This document shows, piece after piece, positions 34,650 to 45,188 of a stretch of DNA of 64,000 nt. Source of the stretch: Heliocidaris erythrogramma (Eukaryota > Echinodermata > Echinoidea > Camarodonta > Echinometridae). Positions within the stretch are counted from its first letter, which is position 1; every line of letters starts with the position of its first letter. Position numbers and translations under genes: made by a program. The stretch covers positions 27,404,199-27,468,198 of the forward strand of contig CM046864.1 of the NCBI GenBank assembly GCA_025617745.1, written 5' to 3'. The notes below the pieces were generated by a model. It searched no databases and was not told where the DNA came from. It saw only the letters and a program-made list of their open reading frames with translations.

Positions 34650-34810
34650 GTATAGTGACGAGCTATTCCATTAACCTGCTGTTTATAAATGAGCCTCAAT
34701 GCTTGGAATCCAGTTTGCATACATTATTGGTTGCTATGTCCGGCAAGCTTTCAGGTTGTCGAGAACCGTTGTTTGAAAGGTATGTATAAAATTTGCATAT
34801 ATTACCGAAG
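34650..34810 (+). repeat. Dispersed repeat C, copy 2
   Basis: Same blocks as 10420-10600: CTTGGAATCCAGTTTGCATA and TTTCAGGTTGTC. Non-coding. Confidence 0.55.
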
Positions 34811-34858
34811 CGGTCAATTGCTTTGAGGCAGTTTCTTTCACAATGTATCGCATGACCA

Positions 34859-34997
34859 GGGGGGCGTTTCATGAAAGGACTTGTCAGATATTTTATCCGA
34901 CAAATTTGCTCTCAGCCAATCAGATGCAAGGATTTCAGTAGCTTATAACAGTTGTCGGATAAAATATCCGACAACTTCCTTTCATGAAACGCTCCCC
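34859..34997. mobile_element. MITE, GCGTTTCATGAAA family
   Basis: Left end GGGGGGCGTTTCATGAAAGG and right end its complement (CCTTTCATGAAACGCTCCCC). The core includes AGCCAATCAGATGCAAGGAT, the reverse complement of the core at 40380-40420. Non-coding. Confidence 0.75.
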
Positions 34998-34999
34998 AG

Positions 35000-37620
35000 A
35001 ACTCGGCTTTATCTTTAATGAAGAGAAATTATGCTCATTAATCTATTATATGCTCAGTATGCAATTTATGTAAGATATATATGCCTAATCAGTTTAAAGG
35101 TAAATCCTTCATGTTTTATCATGGTAGTACACAAACCAAAAGTATAGGTACTAAGGAATCTCGAGATGCATCTGTTCTAGTTTCTAACTCTTTCCCCCTT
35201 TTCTCTATCCTATTTCTATATTGTTGTTGTTGTTTTCCTAATTTTATAAAAATTGTCATCAGATCCCATGTAATGTTGTTAAATGATTGTAATAAAGTAC
35301 CTCGAAAGAGGAAAAGAAAAATAAAAAATTAAGTTCCATGACATACACATCACAACAGAGATACTGTAGAGGGGAAGAGAGAAAGAGATGGGGGGGGGGG
35401 AGAGAGAGAGAAAGGCTACACGATAATTAACACGATAAAAACTACTTCCGAAAAATCAACTTAAGGGCATTTTCAAAGGACTAAATATTGTACTATATAC
35501 CCATAGAAATCATATTCGGATTACGTAATACGCCATTGCAATGTTCGCAATATTTCTGAAGGTGATAGACATGAGGCTGATTTTTCGAAAGTAGCTTTTA
35601 TCGTGTTTATAGAAAAACAGCGAAAGGTTGGGGATTTAAAGAATAGAAAGCGACAATTACAAGTCAGGAAAACATTAATGTTTTTTTTTACAATTGTATG
35701 TCTATCCTATCGGGCTTTGGAGCTTGGCGAAGCCGCCGCGAGACAGATGATGAGATCAATATTGTTTTAGTCCTGGTCCTATTCTTAAAACTCAATGTTG
35801 AAAGTCGAAGACCAACCGCCGCTTTTTATCAGGAGCCTTGGTCATCAAATTTATTTATTTATTTATTTATTTATTTATTTTTTATTTATTTATTTATTTT
35901 TTTTTTTTTTGGGGGGGGGGGGGGGGGTATACAAGCGAAGTTGATTGCAGGCATTAAACACTAGTGATATCTTAAGTTTGGTTTTCAATGTTTGTTGGGT
36001 ATTGGCTGTTTGAAGAGAGAGAAAAAAAGTAACTTATCCCACATAGAATGAGGTGCTGATGCAATCTCCTTTTCTCATTACTACTTGCACGTCAATTACT
36101 CTGACCTTTGTCTCCATTGGCACACAGGCGTATACCTATGTCCCCCCCCCCTTTAATTCAGAATCGTCGTATAGTGCCTCCAAAATATCATAGCAGATCT
36201 GCAGGATGTGCAAAGACCCGGGAAAACCTGACAAGGATCTCTAACGACTCAAAACGTCCAATTTTAATGATTTTCTCTTCAAATATACGAGATCGTTGTG
36301 GTTCCGTTTTTAAATTTCGGCCTTGGAGAGATCGAGAAGTACCACAAAAGAAAAAAAGGTGGATTGAGTGTGACTGGCGCTCTAGATCTCTCATGTCTAT
36401 GGGAGATCGAGACACATTAATACTGACCGACGAACTCTCGCCAATATGATCATCATTACAGACATCACAGTCACATTGACTGAAGCACTTAAATGAGCAA
36501 GGTTTGGAAGAAATACAAGTAGTCAGTTAACTTTCTACGCTTCTGTTGTCTTCTTCTAATGTTAAAGTTAGTTCAGTGGATCCTATTCAAGTATTCAAGT
36601 TAATCTTCAGTCGCCTGGACCATATTTAACTGACTGGTCAAAAATATCGGGAATTCTTAAGGCGCTTGATGAAGTCGTATACTCTCACCGCCAAAGACGT
36701 AGTAAAGATGACAACGGCTAGACGGTCTGCATAGGTAATACGAGTCAACATCGCAATTAAATGATGAGCATCTATTGAGCACTTCAACAAGCTGCACGCA
36801 GGGAAAACCTCCGATATTCCTAGGGTTTTTTAACGAACTAGAACCACGAGGAAGGCAAGTAGAATTTATGCCTTTTTTATACAATAGTGGGTGCCTGGGT
36901 GGGTGAGTGGGGGAGGGAATTTGTCCCCATTCCCCAATTTTTTGGTAGTAGGTTTATACACAGATGCTTGATTTTCTTTTTGCTCTGCCCCCCTCCCCAA
37001 ATCAGTAATTACTTGTCTAAGACCCCCCCCCCCCCAAACACACACATGCACACAAACACACTTATAATATCCTGATGCAATTTTTCTTCTGTTTTTTGTT
37101 GAGAACTAGCCCACTTTTGCGAATAATAAAGTGCTTTACTAATGTGATTTGGGCGCTAGATTAAGAATTTCCGAAATAGGAAATACAAAATTAAATTCTT
37201 ATGAAATCATGGACGGAATCTACAAATATCTGTCATCATGTAGGACTCTCTCTCTTTCTCTCTCTCTCTCTGGCTGAACTCGCTATAGCGAATATTTGGG
37301 AAGATGTAGGCCTATATATTTTGGTACATAATTTAACAATTAAATATTCATTTAAATATTCCTTCCAATATCATCTTGAACTTGAACTTGAACCTAATTT
37401 TCCACTGCTAAAGGAACAACATAAAAACGCAAAATAATCAAAATGAGAATAAACTTTATAAACAATAAGGAATTTTGAAAACGTTTTGAAAAGTAGATGG
37501 ATTATCATGAGCATTAGATACCAGAGAATCCAAACGGTAATAATCAATACATAAAAATATGTATAGGCCTACTCCCTACATTATACAGGTTTGATCAATG
37601 AGGCTGTGTTGCAATTGAAG
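35000..37620. other. Intergenic; microsatellites and poly-G only
   Basis: AG-rich at 35370-35415; TTTA repeat at 35848-35895 followed by poly-T and poly-G to 35927; CT repeat at 37245-37272; poly-C at 37023-37035. Minus-strand frame 36884-36657 has several cysteines but no recognised family. No gene called. Confidence 0.45.
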
Positions 37621-37627
37621 ATTTAGG

Positions 37628-37730
37628 ATGAATCCCATACGCCTTAACTTCAATGCCGTGACCATTCTAATGGTGACCGTGATCATCTACATATTCGTTC
37701 TCCTCGTCGTTGACAGTGACGACGAAAACG
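37628..37730 (+). CDS. Candidate first coding exon of a type II membrane protein
   Basis: ATG then MNPIRLNFNAVTILMVTVII and YIFVLLVVDSDDEN, ending at a strong donor (AACG|GTAAGA, GT at 37731). A short basic N-terminus followed by one hydrophobic helix and an acidic stretch is the usual anchor of Golgi glycosyl- or sulfotransferases. No downstream exon in phase 1 was recognised, so the identity is open. It is also possible that the frame is chance. Confidence 0.4.
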
Positions 37731-37759
37731 GTAAGACCGTCATACGTTTCTAGAAATTT

Positions 37760-37998
37760 AACATATTTGTATCTGTATTGCAGGTCACTCATTTGAATTT
37801 CATAAATTTGGAATCAAAGGCTGATTTAGAAGGGGAGGGCGGAGGGGCGCAACCAGCCTGCGCCCCTTGAAACTAAAGTGGCATATATAGGCAAATACAT
37901 AACAACAAAGTTTTCCCCTTAATCCGCTCTGTTTTGCAAATTGCGGTTACTGGATCGCATAATAATAACAACCGGGGTTTTGGGGGCGGCGGAGCGCA

Positions 37999-38031
<33 letters not shown>

Positions 38032-38140
38032 GGCGGTGGGGATGGTAGAACTTGAGCCTCGAACGCACCTTCTCCCCCCTAGAATCAATTATTTATCAAT
38101 CATTTTAAAGTGCCAGCTTAAGATTACGGTGAGGAGGCCG
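37760..38140. other. Repeat-like DNA with a long poly-G run
   Basis: Poly-G of about 32 bases at 37999-38030. The stretch 37820-37940 shares phrases (TGCGCCCCTTGAAAC..AA.TGGCATA) with 53130-53175, so it is probably part of a dispersed element. Confidence 0.45.
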
Positions 38141-38146
38141 AAGACT

Positions 38147-38370
38147 TCTCATCATCCTTCGGAGACCTTCGGCCCTTTGATCAATCCGTGTTCGTCAGAC
38201 ACGTAAAATCCCGTAGCAACGTCGACTTTGTTCACCTCAACTGCACGGCATTCAGTGAAGATAATGATGACGGCGAAAATAAAGGCCGAAACGATCGGCT
38301 GGACGACGACGATGAGAATAGCGCGGACGATGTTGACGACGGTGCGAATGTCAGGAGTGTAAGGAACGTA
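38147..38370 (-). other. Coding-like hydrophobic frame, unassigned
   Basis: On the minus strand a frame with many codons ending in C or T reads PNYVPYTPDIRTVVNIVRAI then a run of V/I/F (PIVSAFIFAVIIIFTECRA) and VATGFYVSDEHGLIKGPKV before a stop. There is no ATG, and no acceptor before the hydrophobic part except one inside it (CAG near 38300). The plus strand is also open here (38188-38406, Asp-rich). Either strand could be an exon; neither is recognised. Confidence 0.3.
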
Positions 38371-38619
38371 GTTCGGGTGCGATTAAGTTTTACTGTCGGT
38401 CTTTAAAATTAATATTCTTCTATCTGAAATGGATTTCATTTTTCCATCCTCTTAATTTGCTGGTTCTGATTATCATATGTCACTATGAAAATGACATTCA
38501 TTGGCAAACGCTATGAATAGTAATTACGGCAAACATTTTCATCGACTTAGAAAAATATCATTCCAAAAGAATGAATTGTAGAATGTAAATCATGCATTTG
38601 GCGACAGCGTACACCTATC

Positions 38620-39038
38620 TACGGAAGCTTAAACGTGCCCCAGGAAGACGGGATGAATTAGGACGAAAAGACGAGACGAGAAGACAAAAAGACGAGATAT
38701 TCAATCTTGTCAAGTCAACTTGATGAAGACTAGAAAACGAGAAGACCAGATACTGGATTTTGTCAAGTCAATTTGATGAGGATGAGAAGACAAGAAGACA
38801 ATATACTGGATCTCGTCATGTCGTCTTCATCAAGTTGAGAAGATGAGATGACCAGATTCTGGATCTCGTCAACTCGACTTAATGACTTGAAAATGGCGCT
38901 GAAGCTTTTCGTCTTGCACTCATCAGAGTATACTTGACGAGATCCAGTATCTCATCTTCTCGTCTCATCTGCTTGTCTTTGTGATTCGTTTCCCTGTCTT
39001 CTCGTCTCGTCTTCTGGAGGCACTTTTAAGTTTCCGTA
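38620..39038. mobile_element. Foldback element rich in GACGAGA, with a hammerhead-like core
   Basis: Left end TACGGAAGCTTAAACGTGCC and right end near its complement. Both halves carry GACGAGACGAGAAGAC and CTGGATCTCGTCAA blocks in opposite orientation. About 420 bp and non-coding. A hammerhead-like core lies on the minus strand near the centre-right (38901-38926). Confidence 0.6.
38895..38932 (-). ncRNA. Hammerhead ribozyme-like motif in foldback element
   Basis: Minus strand: CTGATGA (38926-38920), GTGCAAGAC forming a two-pair stem II (GT/AC) with loop GCAAG, GAAA (38910-38907), palindromic AAGCTT and the cleavage C (38901). Only two bases of stem I pair well next to the core, so activity is doubtful although every core base is present. 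Confidence 0.55.
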
Positions 39039-39044
39039 TATTTG

Positions 39045-40320
39045 AGATCGTTGACGATAGATTCGTTGATAGCAACCAAAATTGCCGCATTAAGTAGGCC
39101 TACACTTTTAGGAACTAATACGGTACTGTTCCTCTTGGTACAGGGTGCGTTCTCCGGATAATGAATAAATACCATCGACACTGAGTTATGGATGGATACT
39201 ATCAGCGCCGTCTCATGTTATCGTCGCCGATCTTTGGGTAGCCCATCAACGCCATGTTCACGTTACAATGGAGGTAATCCATGCAGATAATAGGTGCCGA
39301 TCTTGCCGGATATGTCATTGGCGCAGATATATCATAACATCATTTTTTTTTTTCTTATCGGCCTCGATCTTTGGGCACACACCGACTTATGGGCGATTTT
39401 AAACGAAACTGAGCTTTGGGAAGATAGTATCGGCGTTGTCATAGATAACGTCTTTAATATGCCCCATTGTCCCGCTGTGTTCATGTATCCATTTATCTTC
39501 GACCGCCTTCCGAACTCCCTCTCCCTCCCTCTCTGCTATTGCCTCCCCCATCCCCTCGCTGTATCACTCCCCTAACTCTGTAAAATTCGTTTTCCTCTCT
39601 TATTTTGCAGTCGCTATTCCCCCTTTCTCTCTCTATTCCCCTCTCTGTCTAGATAATTCTCTCTTTTTTTTCCTCTCCTCTCCTCAAATGTCTTCCATCT
39701 CCTTTTTTCTCTCTCCCTACTTCACTTCCACCCCATCGTCCTAATCAGTCTCTCTCCCTCTCTGCTGTATAAGACCATCAGTTGTATTACAGTTTCTGTC
39801 CAATTGCTCCATAGGGCCATATTCTGAACTGGTCTCTGTGTGGTTTAAACTCTGTCTAAACGTGCCCTTTAAACCAAAGTTTTAAGATAATCACATGTTG
39901 AACTCCGGTTTGACTTAAACTCCAGTACAGTCTGGACTATCAGTGTACAGATATTTAGATTGCAGCTAGGGGTTGTTTAACTCCGGTTTAACTTAAACTG
40001 AATTTTACGTTAGCACGACTTCAGTATAGGGGCCAGTGTTTAACAAATTCTTTCAATCACTCACGGTGCCAATGCAAGAGGGCCATCAGCTACAATTACA
40101 AACACATCAACAAAATAGTATAGACCGTGCTTCATAAAGTTTGATTTTCATTTTATTACAGACATTATGTACAAAATATATACACAAGTTTTAGGTCCAT
40201 TCATTATAAAAACAGAAACCATTTTACCACTTTGCAAGCAGATTCACTCATATATTTCTTGAACGTGTTTTTCTTGACGTGTTTAAGCTGGAAAATACAT
40301 ACACTATGCATTAACCTGTT
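39045..40320. other. Intergenic; CT-rich tract and a possible MITE
   Basis: CT-rich at 39500-39770. At 39814-40035 GGCCATATTCTGAACT and the complement of AGTATAGGGGCC form imperfect ends around repeated TTTAAACTC/GGTTTAACTTAAACT blocks, a possible MITE. No gene seen. Confidence 0.4.
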
Positions 40321-40326
40321 GACTCC

Positions 40327-40466
40327 TGGGAAGCGTTTCATCAAGTGTTTTGTCAGTGATTTTTACCGATAACTTGTTATAAGCTACTGAAATCCTTGCA
40401 TCTGATTGGCTGAGAGCAAATTTGTCGGTAAAAATCACTGACAAAACACTTGATGAAACATTCCCC
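40327..40466. mobile_element. MITE, GTTTCATCAAGTG family
   Basis: Left AAGCGTTTCATCAAGTGTTT and right its complement; pairing extends about 45 bases. The core GCATCTGATTGGCTGAGAGC matches 34905-34930 inverted. Non-coding. Confidence 0.75.
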
Positions 40467-40469
40467 TGA

Positions 40470-41072
40470 ATTGTCTAATTCCCAGAGGGTTTTTACAGTG
40501 ACCACCCGGCTCCTGTAAGGGTTAAGAAAATAAAGGAGTGTGGTGAGATCGACCACTGGAAAATGGAGCCAGTATAATAAATGAAATGAAATGAAATGAA
40601 AATGAAATAATAAAGAAATGGACCAAATGGAGACAGAAAGCCGAGGAGGCCTGTTAATAGGGAGGGAGATGGACAAAGAGGGAGATAGAGAGTGAGAGAG
40701 TGGAAGAGAGGAGAGCAATAAGCCACTTCGGGGATGCAATCTGAGCATGAGCAGATAAAGGTCATCTGTACCAAATTCTAAAACCCACTGACACTAATAT
40801 TCGATATGTGCTCATGAATGTCATGTAATCATTATTCAATTATGCACTAATGGTGCATTCCATGATATCCAGGTGGAAGTATTCTTTTTAAATGGGGAAA
40901 CAAAAGCTATTCATGAGGCACCTCTATCACTCCCAGAGTTATTTTTCTGAAGTGCACATAAAGGGACCCCTCCATGTCTAAAATATCTGTGGATATTTGG
41001 GGTCATTTGTACAATCTCAGTACCATGCGCTAACCCCGAACTGGCTTATTGAGAGAGAAAGCGGGGGGGGAG

Positions 41073-41112
<40 letters not shown>

Positions 41113-42435
41113 GCCTGTGAAGGGATAGAGAGAGAGAGATGAAGAGGTATAGACTGGGGAAAAGAGACAGGAGAGAGATTGGGAGAGATGGGGAGAGAGG
41201 GGGAGAGAAAGGGGAGCCTACGAAGGGATATAGAGAGGTGTACAGTGATAGACAGAGGAAAAAAGGTCACATAGAGAGAGAGATTGAGAGAGCAAGAGAG
41301 AGAGGGGGGGGGGGAGGCTGTGAAAGAACAGAGAGAGATGGAGAGGGATAGAGAAACAGAGCAAAAATGACAGAGTGAGAGAGAGAATGGAAGAGAGGAG
41401 AGAGAGTGAGAGAGAAAGAAAGAGACTCATTGCATGATCTACAAAAACCAATGAGTGTGGATAGAAGATGTGTAGAGTCTTCCTGTGCAGCCCGCCCTGT
41501 CTCTATTTTCTCGCTGTTTATTTTCTTGAGAATTGAAGAAATCAATTGCTCACAGGAACGATGCCTCGTTTGCTGCCGGCATAAATGTAGGCATGCAACA
41601 GGTCATAAATCAAATCTTAAATTCTGGAACATACACAAAGCATTTCATCTCCACTTGCCTCTCTTGACCGAGGTGTAGTACAAGATTGAAACAACTATTA
41701 ACCATTTGGTTTTACTCTTTCATTCAGGGTCATATCCACAGGGTTGAGGAAATTTTTGTGACATACCAGAAGTGAGGAACTATGTCTCCTATCAATCATA
41801 ACAATGTTTGCTAAAATTTAGTTCAGCATAAAAAAAACATAGTCACTTATGTTGAGAAGTACTGTAGCTTCATGGTGAATCAATATCGCGGACCAAAATT
41901 CTATGTAATAATATATACCTAAATGTGCTGTGCATGTAACAGTGATTGTGTGTGTGTGTGTGTAATTGGGTTTTTACAGACGTGTATCAATCAGATATGA
42001 TTATTTACGTCTGGGACCGACCTTTAACGTCACCATCCGAAAGACGTGACTCAGTCTCGAACCTGGGTCCGCTGAATCAGTTTATAACTTCCACTGGTAG
42101 CTAGATTACAGGCGCACGCCACAACGCCCAGTTAAAAAAAGTTAAGCAAAGCTTTGAAAGAGAAGCAACTGAAACAGGGATGATTCTAGCTGGGCACTAC
42201 TATACATATTCATTGCATAAAAATCGTCAACAGATGATTTCAGCTTCCACTTGTAATAGAAGATCTCATACCAGCATTACATGGACATCGTCATAATTTT
42301 TGCCCAAACCCTTAGAGCCCGTGCACCGAAGGACTTTATTTTTGACTGTCTCTCTTCACCTAGCTACATGTATACTAAATGGGTGAAAATTTGTTTTAAT
42401 CATTTGATTTTACTCTTTCCTTTCCGCAAATGTTC
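40470..42435. other. Intergenic; poly-G and GA-rich tract; one tRNA-like block
   Basis: Poly-G (about 40 bases, 41072-41111) opens a GA-rich tract to 41425. A tRNA-like block on the minus strand at 42055-42112 (AACCTGGGTCCGCTG on the plus strand, B-box-like) resembles the arms of the 17.6 kb foldback. TG repeat at 41947-41962. No gene seen. Confidence 0.45.
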
Positions 42436-42439
42436 ACAT

Positions 42440-42620
42440 TACAGGGGAAACTCGTTACAGAGAGTTCCAATATGAGATTCCCTGATATGACAATTTTGGA
42501 TGGTCCCAGGTCTTTATGTTTTTGGGTTTTTGTTTATGCTGATATAAGGAGGTTCCTGATATAACAAAGTAATTTTAATAGTCCCAAGGTCCTCGTTATA
42601 GTGTGTTTCCACTGCACTGT
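42440..42620. mobile_element. Possible pogo-like MITE
   Basis: CAGGGGAAACTCGTTACAGA at the left, and at the right the complement of CAGTGGAAACACACTATAAC. Ends of the CAGT..AAAC type are common in pogo-group elements. TA is present at the left edge only. Confidence 0.5.
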
Positions 42621-43086
42621 CGAGTCAAGAGCAGTACATACATTTCATCTCCAGTTTTATCACTTGACCCCTGAGGTCAATTACATGGTCGGAACAATGT
42701 CTCTATCTTGTGAGTTTACTCTCATCTCCACAACAGTTTACATCCTTGTAGAGTCTACAAAATCAATATCGATACACAAGGCATTTTATCTATGTTTGTC
42801 TCCTTCAACCATGGTGTATAAAATGGATGCAACAACAGTTTGATCATTTGATTTTACTCTTTCATTTTCACCATTTTTCACTTCATTGAAGAGTCAAGAG
42901 CAATGTCCATACACCAAAGCACTTTATCTCTGATGGTCTCTCTTGATCCGGGTGTACAAATTGGGCGCAAAGTACCGGTAGGATGTTTTTGACAGTGCAC
43001 TTCTTTATGAGAAACATCCAATTTGAGGTCATGCATGTAGTTTATCAACAATTACCAAGCTGAACAGAAGATAGTTAAGGAAAACC
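42621..43086. other. Intergenic, nothing recognised
   Basis: Plain AT-rich sequence with repeated phrases (TTTTACTCTTTCATTT at 41709, 42850). No coding signal. Confidence 0.4.
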
Positions 43087-44026
43087 TTAAAGTAGATATT
43101 CAAAGAAAATCACAAATATGGCAATTAATGTATCACTAGAAACTGGGAAGCTTACAGATGGCAATCGTATAAGTTTTATGTCAACTGCGTATCTGGTGAT
43201 TATAAAAAAAACACAAATAAAAGCTCTTCTCAGCATCTGGAATATCCGAGGATTCGCCAGAAATATAGCGATGTTTTGATGTCGTCACACTCGGGATCGA
43301 TCCTGCTTAAGCAGACGACGTCCTATAATGAATGAACGTAATTGCAATGCAATTAGTTATCAAATTATGAAGAGTTTGGTGTATTTAAACATGACCTTAT
43401 TTCACACCATTATAAAGGGAAAGTGAAACTGATTCTGATAGCTAAAACCGTTTGATTGTAAATACATAGGAGAAGGGTCAATGATCAATGAAATAAACCC
43501 CACTTTCAAATTGAAAAGCCCTCCGAATAATAGCAGGATGGTATTCGTTCCCTCTTGAAACGCCGAACATGGCCCGGTGCAAGCAGCTGAAAATACAATG
43601 GCGTCTTATTTTGTTTACAAGTGACTGATTCCTTTATTTTTTTAACGCTGCATTTTTCATCAAAATAATACCATACACGAAGTTAAGAGTGAGGCAACAG
43701 ACTAACATTAAGACTGACGCTAGTGAAGGAAGAGAAATAAGTGAAGAGGAGATGACAAAATAGGCTCTGAAAAATGTGTAAGATGTTATGGGACATCGTC
43801 TGCTTAGACAGGACTGGTCCAGGGTGTGTCGTCACATATCTCAGCAGCGTTCGAGGAGCTCTTCAGCTGCTATATCGGGGGCTGTATTTTACCGTTTTAT
43901 AATTGATAATAATCATTACTTCAAATGTTTCCAAGCGTTGAATTTGGATAACCTTGTTTAATTTATGCCATCTATGCAATAATAAGTATTAAGCCAATAT
44001 TTAAAATCATTAACGTTCTACTTTAA
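43087..44026. mobile_element. piggyBac-like non-autonomous element D, copy 1
   Basis: Bounded by TTAA on both sides, with ends AGTAGA.../...TCTACT. Subterminal inverted blocks include GCTTAAGCAGACGACGTCC and the complement GGACATCGTCTGCTTAGACA. Nearly identical to 50078-51016 in direct orientation. No protein encoded. TTAA flanks suggest piggyBac mobilisation; this is inference. Confidence 0.75.
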
Positions 44027-44984
44027 GTTTGTACAATGACTCTATTATCGAGTTGTTAGACTATTATCAAAAACAAAAATGAGACTTTTTCATCTTCTCT
44101 CCAAGAGGAATTAAATCTCACACAAAATGCAATTGGTGGAAGAATACAGAAATCAGAGGGACAAATGAGTTTCAGACAAAAATGGCCAAAGAATATCAGA
44201 AAGTGACATGAATTCACCATTGATGAGTGTGATCAGTTTGCGGCCGGACATTTCAAAATTTTTGAAGTTGGGAGGCTTGTAAAAATAAGTGATTAGATGT
44301 GATGGATTGCTTTATGATCTATTGTGGAGGGTATCACTTGGTGTACTGAAAAATGAATACAATTTGGTATCATGGCTATTTATTTAAATGAAAATCAATA
44401 AAATGCTCCCTTTCTTTAGAGTGGGAAATAGAAATTTTGTGTTGACTTCTTGTCTAATACTTTCATTTGCAAGAGTTAGTCAGATAAACTGGCTTCCCCA
44501 TTTCGAATTTTAAAACAAGCTTTATATTTCATAAGAGATGTGAAGAATTTGCATCACAGATGGAAATATTGCTGAAAGTGTCATTTTTTGACAACACCCC
44601 TGCTTAAAAAATAGCTTTGTCCAAGAAGTCTGGTATGTTGGAAACCTTTGAAGAACCAGACTTCTAGTAACTTTTGAATTATTTCATGGTAGTGATAGTC
44701 TTTCAATTAATTATATGATAACATATATTTCGTGTCACGGACGGACAAAAGACAAAATGCTCACTCTTAACTGATCACGCTCTGATATGGAAATCTCCTG
44801 TTAGCAGTGTGGTTATTTGTGGTAGGCCATACCATACAGGGAGAACTCTTCCATGTTTTTTGACTCAATACAGATGTGACTAAAAGTAGGCCCATTTTTA
44901 ATCAAACTTTCATGACGGAATCTTCATTCCTTTCACAGGAGAGCAAGTAAAAAGTATCACCCATAATGTATCATGGAAAAATGT
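44027..44984. other. 3' flank of MED18
   Basis: AT-rich, no repeat or gene recognised. It should contain the MED18 3' UTR; I could not fix the poly(A) site. Confidence 0.4.
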
Positions 44985-45188
44985 CTATAATAAACAAAAA
45001 AGAATATGGCAACAGTTGATCAGCTTAACAGACATTTCAAAATTGTTTTGAAAAGGATACGGTTTGAGCTGCTCGGCAAAGAGACGCATGTCCTCTGGAA
45101 CATTTTCTGACCCTGAGGGCGCCACAACACTGAGTTCGACGAGTTGTGACTGAGACATCGGCTCTAGAGGGCTCTCTGCTAATCCAGG
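44985..45188 (-). CDS. MED18: MED18 coding exon 5
   Basis: Acceptor TTCTCCCAG; begins PGLAESPLEPMSQSQLVELS and ends at TAG (44985-44987). The preceding intron is mostly the GA tract at 45237-45600. Confidence 0.92.
   Translation of the reverse strand, partial: PGLAESPLEPMSQSQLVELSVVAPSGSENVPEDMRLFAEQLKPYPFQNNFEMSVKLINCCHILFCLL

Noticed and set aside
36108-36449. 113-codon plus-strand frame, with an opposite frame of 75 codons
   Set aside because: No recognised domain, no splice context, and both strands open, so chance is likely.
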